Positions 59,563-64,000 of a stretch of DNA of 64,000 bases are shown here, piece by piece. The position numbers were made by a program, and so were the translations under genes. The notes below the pieces were generated by a model. That model searched no databases, was not told the origin of the DNA, and saw nothing but the letters and a program-made list of their open reading frames with translations. The number at the start of each line of letters is the position of its first letter. Within the stretch, counting starts at the first letter, position 1. Origin of the DNA: Liolophura sinensis (taxonomy: Eukaryota; Mollusca; Polyplacophora; Chitonida; Chitonidae); contig NC_088295.1 of the NCBI RefSeq assembly GCF_032854445.1, forward strand, positions 60,681,249-60,745,248, in the 5' to 3' direction.

Positions 59563-59568
59563 TTTATT
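59563..59568 (-). terminator. Polyadenylation signal AATAAA (minus strand)
   Basis: TTTATT on the plus strand, 13 nt beyond the stop of the exon at 59582. In the distal set the equivalent site is altered (GATTGTTAAG). Confidence 0.4.
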
Positions 59569-59581
59569 AAGCTATTTAACT

Positions 59582-59743
59582 TTAGGAACTCTGATGACCG
59601 CACTCTTCATAGAGCCATATACGACTGACATTTCCCTCCTCAAAGGCAATGCTGGTGTAGGTCGTGTTCACAGCAGAGTGTATGATGGATTTCGCGTCTA
59701 CGAACTTCACGTCTACGTACACCAGTACACGGGGACCTTTCAT
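59582..59743 (-). CDS. Proximal tail set, last exon
   Basis: Acceptor TGTTACAG, then an open frame of 53 codons to TAA (59582-59584). It carries RVLVYVDVKF (LVYVDV fits the ITIM pattern [SIVL]xYxx[ILV]) and VNTTYTSIAF (TxYxxI). It is paralogous to 45151-45321. Entering from the preceding exon in its observed phase (2) would create TGA at once, so it is unused, reached by another splice site, or part of a damaged gene. Confidence 0.55.
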   Translation of the reverse strand: MKGPRVLVYVDVKFVDAKSIIHSAVNTTYTSIAFEEGNVSRIWLYEECGHQSS

Positions 59744-62700
59744 CTGTAACAGTTTATATTTAACAGAGAATAACGATTAAAATATCGGCAGATCAATTTT
59801 GTACGACAAACCCTTAACCAATTAGTGAACCTGTTCAAACTGTATTGTCTTAGAACTGTGCGTTCTGTCCTCGAACGCTAATTTATCTTTTCTGTTACCG
59901 CGGACATATTTGAGCATAGTTAAAATCTAAACTGTTTCCACGTTAGTATCCTATTACCTGAAAACTGTATCATATTGTCACACTACGTTTTACCACGTTT
60001 ACTGCAGAGTTGCTTCCCTTCGTCGGACTTTCTCTCGTTCATATGGAATCCGTACCCTATTGGCACCGTGGTCTCTTGGGACTGTAACTCTCTGTGTTTT
60101 AGGGTATAGAGTCTTTTTTCCCTGCCATGAGGTGCAGATATGAGTTTTAATGATGAATTTGAAATTCTGGGTAAGGTGACATAGCAAGACAGGTGGTGAT
60201 GACGCTGTGAATGACGTCCCATTCGCTGCCGCCACGGAATCATCATGCCGAAGACATCATGTATGACGCTACACCTAGTCAACCGGGCCAACCAATTATG
60301 TTCCCTTGCTCTAACCTCTCAATGCTTAGCGCCAAGCAAAGCAGAAGCAAGTACCATTTCAAAGCCTTTGGTATGACCCGACCTGGGTTTGATCTCTCGG
60401 CTTCGAGGCGGACTGTTAGATAATAATATACACGTACATTGTATAGTTTTATACCACCTCATTTCGTTGCACCTCAAATAAATGTGCCCCTGTACTTACA
60501 ACTGTCACATTCAGGCTAAGCAGATAGCCGTAGATTACTGTCGACATGTATAATCAGATGTCTCTGTACATATATCTGAATTACAAACGCGTGAAAACAG
60601 CAAACGTGTACCTGGTCTGGTCTGCAGTTTCCAAACGGTCATCATGTCCGGAGTTATAATACATCACTTCATCCCCAGCAAAAGCCGCATTGGCAAAGGT
60701 GTTCACAGAAATTTTGCCTGTGTAAAGACAAAGAGACACATAAACGTGTAACCTAGCTGAAGGAAACTGTTTATCTTAGAATACATTTTATCTACATTAT
60801 CGTGAGTAGAATATATATAAATATATATATAATAATTAATATACTCATGGCCATTGATCACAATACTGCTTAAACTGTTACAGTTCGATTTATTCAGTTG
60901 TTTTACCTCAAAGTTTGGCTAGTGTAATATGAAAAAGAATATTACATATTATTATTTTTTTGTCATCACTATAAATTCCTGCATATGATTGACATTATAT
61001 CTAGTGATATATTAGTTTGTCAAATGTGCCCTTAAATTACGGACACTAATATCTCTAATATTCTTTGCATTAACGTAAAATGTGTGTGGTAAAACAGAAG
61101 ATTGTGCTTGTAACGCAGATGTAAAGTGTTTAGTGTGCAGGGGAATCAAACAGACTTAGAAAACTCTAAATTTCCACGAAGTGTAATAAAATAAAGTAGG
61201 CTGGTGGTGGATGTAAACTCAACAAAAACATGATAACATCTAAACGACTGAACTCTGTACCGACCTCTGGCGGTCCATTGTTGGCTGCCGTAGAGCATAA
61301 GACAGTAAGTATATCTACATTGTACATACATATGTAACTACTTTAAAAGCACATCTGTTTCCTAATAGCAGAATTAATTTGTCTTCTATAAACTATATTC
61401 TTAATTCCAAGCCGGTGGCTCAAAGGTTAGTCTTATTTATTTTATATTTTACATTTGTCGGCTTTCATAATACACATGTACAAGTAATTTGTCTCATAGT
61501 TTCTATTTTCTCCCAAATGAATTAAATTAAGGGGCACAATTACTACACCTGTTAACCTGAATAAACAGAGGTAATATCTAGTAAACATTCCAAACCCTTT
61601 CAAATGTGGAAAAAAGCTATGGTCAACCGTTTTAAATTCTAAACAGGGTTATAATTTATGTACACGTTTAATTGGAATACGAAAATAATACCGAACATAC
61701 AACAATTTGGTTTAAAATAAGACAATACCAAAAAATGCTCTTTTTTGTACATGTGTATTCCTGATATATTATACCCGACTGTGGGGAAATACATCACATT
61801 AACATTACTTCGAAAGTTATCAAACTATTGTCCGTTAAAAACAAGGCTTGGGAAGTCTTCTAAATATAAGAACGGTGACACTAAAGCCTGGAGTTGTATT
61901 AGACCATAATGCCAAAATAATCTACAAATATTTACAGTTCAGAGTCACGTCTGCAGCTGCGATTTTTTGGCAAGCTTTGGGTGTATATATCCTGTTAATT
62001 TGTCCGCACTGCTGCATATTTTTTAGATGCATATATTTTTCCTTGCTTAGATTTTCCTGTCAAATAATCCCAAAATGTAATTGGATTAAAAAAAATAAAT
62101 AGAACACCTTTAGCACATAAAGACACCTAGCTTCAAGTATGATTACAGCAATTACTGAGCATGTCTCTTTTGCTTAGCAAAACATTTCTCGTCTGGTTTT
62201 AAATGAGACTTAATGGAAAGTACAAATGGTAAACAAGCATCGAGAGACAAGCACATAACGCTCAGTGGAGCAGTTTATAATAATATAATAATAAACGCTT
62301 GGCAGAAATAAAATGTCAACCATGTAGTGTTTATGAAAATCCAACCTGTTTTCTTAACGGCTTTCAGTTTTGTTGACTTCATCATAGACTGGAACCTCTG
62401 GAGGTAAACATTAATTGTAATAAAATATTTTTCATGTGCCTCTTGTTCTTTTCCTTTTCCGCTGGCAGATAGGCGGCGTTTGACGCACAACGTATTGCAA
62501 TGCACAAAAATCTACTTATGACAAATTTGTGATGTTTGATATGAAAGGAACGTTATACTTTCGCTGTTAAAATGTTGGCAAATCTCCACTTTTTTCTGAG
62601 ATTGAAAAAAATAACAACAAAAACATTAATGAGCAAACATAAAGGTTTGCCAGCAGCTATAAAACTGACCTTTTGCAGCTTTGCTGGTTTTCCTTGCTGT

Positions 62701-63730
62701 ATTTAATTCTGAATAGACCCGTGCTGCTTCTTCTGGAAATAAAGGTGATACACTGTAATGTACATGAATAAATATATGGAATTTCGCCATAGACGCGATT
62801 AAGCTGTGGACGAAAACTCCTGTGAACACAAGTGCTTATTTGTACCTCGTTTCACTGACCACTAAGCACTATTGAAGACAAAACCCACGATTGCTCTATA
62901 AATAAAAAACACCAGTAAATTGTATTTGGGGTATACTGGACATACATGAGTATCGAGGGCAACACTGGAGACGAGGACTTGCTCTAACATATTCAGGAGT
63001 CTATAAATCATAAGAATGGGGTTCACCAGTTCATTACAAAGTGAAGTGAATCTTGTTGCCCATTAAAGTAGTGGCCTCCGGGTTTTTTTGAATTACGCTA
63101 TAAGCTATGGCGATTTATGATCACTTGTATTGCTACTAAAATGAATTATATTCTTATTTAAATACGTAAGGGGCCCAGCTGTGCGATAAAGTACGGACGA
63201 TTTGCTCCACCTTGTAGACGACCAGTGAGCCTCATTAGACGTTTGTTACCTATTCCCTGTATCTTCTAATGTTTTCGCCAACCAAAGTAAGAATTTCTCC
63301 AGTTTCTATTGACAACCTTACATACGTATTTTCGGAACTGTAAATTCGCTTTGATGACATTTTTTCAAGTTTATGTCGAATTTTATCATAAAAACTGGAG
63401 TACCTGACAGGCAATAAGATCAAAGGCTTTTGTTGGTTTGTGTCAAACGTCATTTTGGGAATTGGTACTGCGATTATTGATCTGGTACGTACATACTGGT
63501 TAACGGCTGGCATATGAATGTCCGTTTCCATGCAAAGATTCATGTGGGTGCCATTGGGCTGACGTGTTGCTGAGATATCAGAGAGACGGTTTAATCATGT
63601 GAGCTTTTTCGTTTGTAAAAAATTGAAAGAATGAAAATTACACATATTTTGCATTAGCATACACTGTTATAACGGGATATACTTACCTGAGTTGGGCATC
63701 AGATCCACCTTTTCGTAGGCTCTGGTAGTT
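59582..63730 (-). CDS. Putative Tyr-motif receptor, cytoplasmic-tail exons (5' part off window)
   Basis: Six small minus-strand exons linked by phase: 63687-63730, 62670-62732, 62359-62397, 61261-61284, 60612-60717 and 59582-59743. The first four join without interruption and present AYEKV, VYSEL and VYDEV, followed by an NTF.NAAF.GDEVMY segment and, in the last exon, LVYVDVKF and NTTYTSIAF. This is the composition of an intracellular tail of a type I (often Ig-family) receptor that recruits SH2 proteins. The membrane and extracellular exons are expected beyond 64,000. The junction between the last two exons is out of frame. No orthologue is recognised by name. Confidence 0.55.
60612..60717 (-). 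CDS. Proximal tail set, middle exon (4 nt shorter than its paralogue)
   Basis: 106 nt against 110 nt in 45806-45915; acceptor TTTACACAG, donor GTACAC. It reads VNTFANAAFAGDEVMYYN then GHDDRLETADQT and ends in phase 2. The missing 4 nt shift the frame at the next junction. Confidence 0.6.
61261..61284 (-). CDS. Proximal tail set, mini-exon, 24 nt
   Basis: Acceptor CGGCAG, donor GTACAG; phase 1-1; encodes NNGPPEV. The split codons give Pro with the upstream exon (C|CC) and Gly with the downstream one (G|GC). Confidence 0.55.
62359..62397 (-). CDS. Tail exon with VYDEV motif
   Basis: 39 nt, acceptor ACCTCCAG, donor GTTAAG (weak), phase 1-1; encodes VPVYDEVNKTES. The split codon before it is GAG (Glu). 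If the donor were not used, a TAA follows two codons later, giving a shorter tail. Confidence 0.55.
62670..62732 (-). CDS. Tail exon with VYSEL motif
   Basis: 63 nt, acceptor TTTCCAG, donor GTCAGT, phase 1-1; encodes EAARVYSELNTARKTSKA and AK. It is basic and helical in character with a YxxL site. Phase joins cleanly on both sides. Confidence 0.65.
63687..63730 (-). CDS. Tail exon with AYEKV motif
   Basis: 44 nt, acceptor TTATTAG, strong donor GTAAGT; phase 2 in, phase 1 out; encodes TTRAYEKVDLMPNS. The upstream exon must end in phase 2 and lies beyond the window or was not recognised. Confidence 0.6.
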
Positions 63731-64000
63731 CTAATAAGAGATGGGAATGTATTGACAATTATCAAGAAGCATCTTGTTCACTTGAATCTTAAGCGACAAC
63801 GTAACATCAAACCTACATTAGACTACACAAAATGTATGATTGAGTGCAAAAGCTATTATATGTCTTAACCCGAAAGAAACTGGTCTATCACAAGACATAA
63901 TATATTACCCTAGCATGTTAACTATGAGCCTAGTTATAAACAAACGTGAATAGTTATATTTTCTGTAACAATGTGTTTGTTCAAGTAAACTAAGATTCAT

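Overview
The window is eukaryotic: AT-rich, with split genes (GT..AG introns, symmetric phase-1 exons), tRNA-derived SINEs, a decayed LINE, a MITE and several decayed local duplications. No bacterial operons, CRISPR or rRNA/tRNA genes were seen. The SINE type and the receptor-like exons suggest a marine lophotrochozoan (mollusc or brachiopod); I cannot name the species from sequence alone.

Region 1 (1-17,679, + strand): one gene, reconstructed here exon by exon from splice sites and phase continuity. It encodes a signal peptide, an atypical Ig-like domain, a cysteine- and N-glycan-rich region, a Ser/Thr/Pro stalk built from very small phase 1-1 exons (42, 36, 15, 15?, 15 nt), then three successive exons that each carry one hydrophobic membrane segment, and a very short cytoplasmic tail. 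The long introns hold a 7 x 76-bp minisatellite and SINE pieces.

Region 2 (17,880-29,222): after a 200-N gap the 3' two thirds of this gene appear again (stalk exons, three membrane exons, tail). The copies at 7,720-17,679 and 17,880-29,222 overlap like two contig ends. This is either an unmerged second haplotype or a tandem duplication whose junction falls in the gap. The second copy has its own internal duplication and a different C-terminus.

Region 3 (29,223-about 40,000): essentially gene-free. It holds a full SINE with target-site duplication, an (AT)n tract, and a dead LINE (endonuclease and reverse transcriptase remnants) carrying a nested SINE.

Region 4 (about 40,000-64,000): a mosaic of diverged segmental duplications (about 40-47.5 kb resembles about 52.7-61.5 kb). 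On the minus strand lie small exons of the cytoplasmic tail of a putative receptor, with a series of tyrosine motifs (YEKV, YSEL, YDEV, Y.D..F, TTYxSI). Its ectodomain must lie beyond the right edge. The last three tail exons exist twice. The nearer set (59.6-61.3 kb) has a reading-frame break at a splice junction; the farther set (45.2-47.2 kb) is in frame. Between and within these units lie three to four decayed copies of an unrecognised coding module (37.1, 48.7-49.8, 56.7-57.1, 58.7-59.2 kb).

The two loci face each other tail to tail. One encodes a short-tailed multi-pass Ig-like surface protein, the other a long-tailed receptor with SH2-type tyrosine motifs. A rapidly changing innate recognition or adhesion cluster is a reasonable inference, not a demonstrated fact. 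All exon calls are by eye and have no transcript support.
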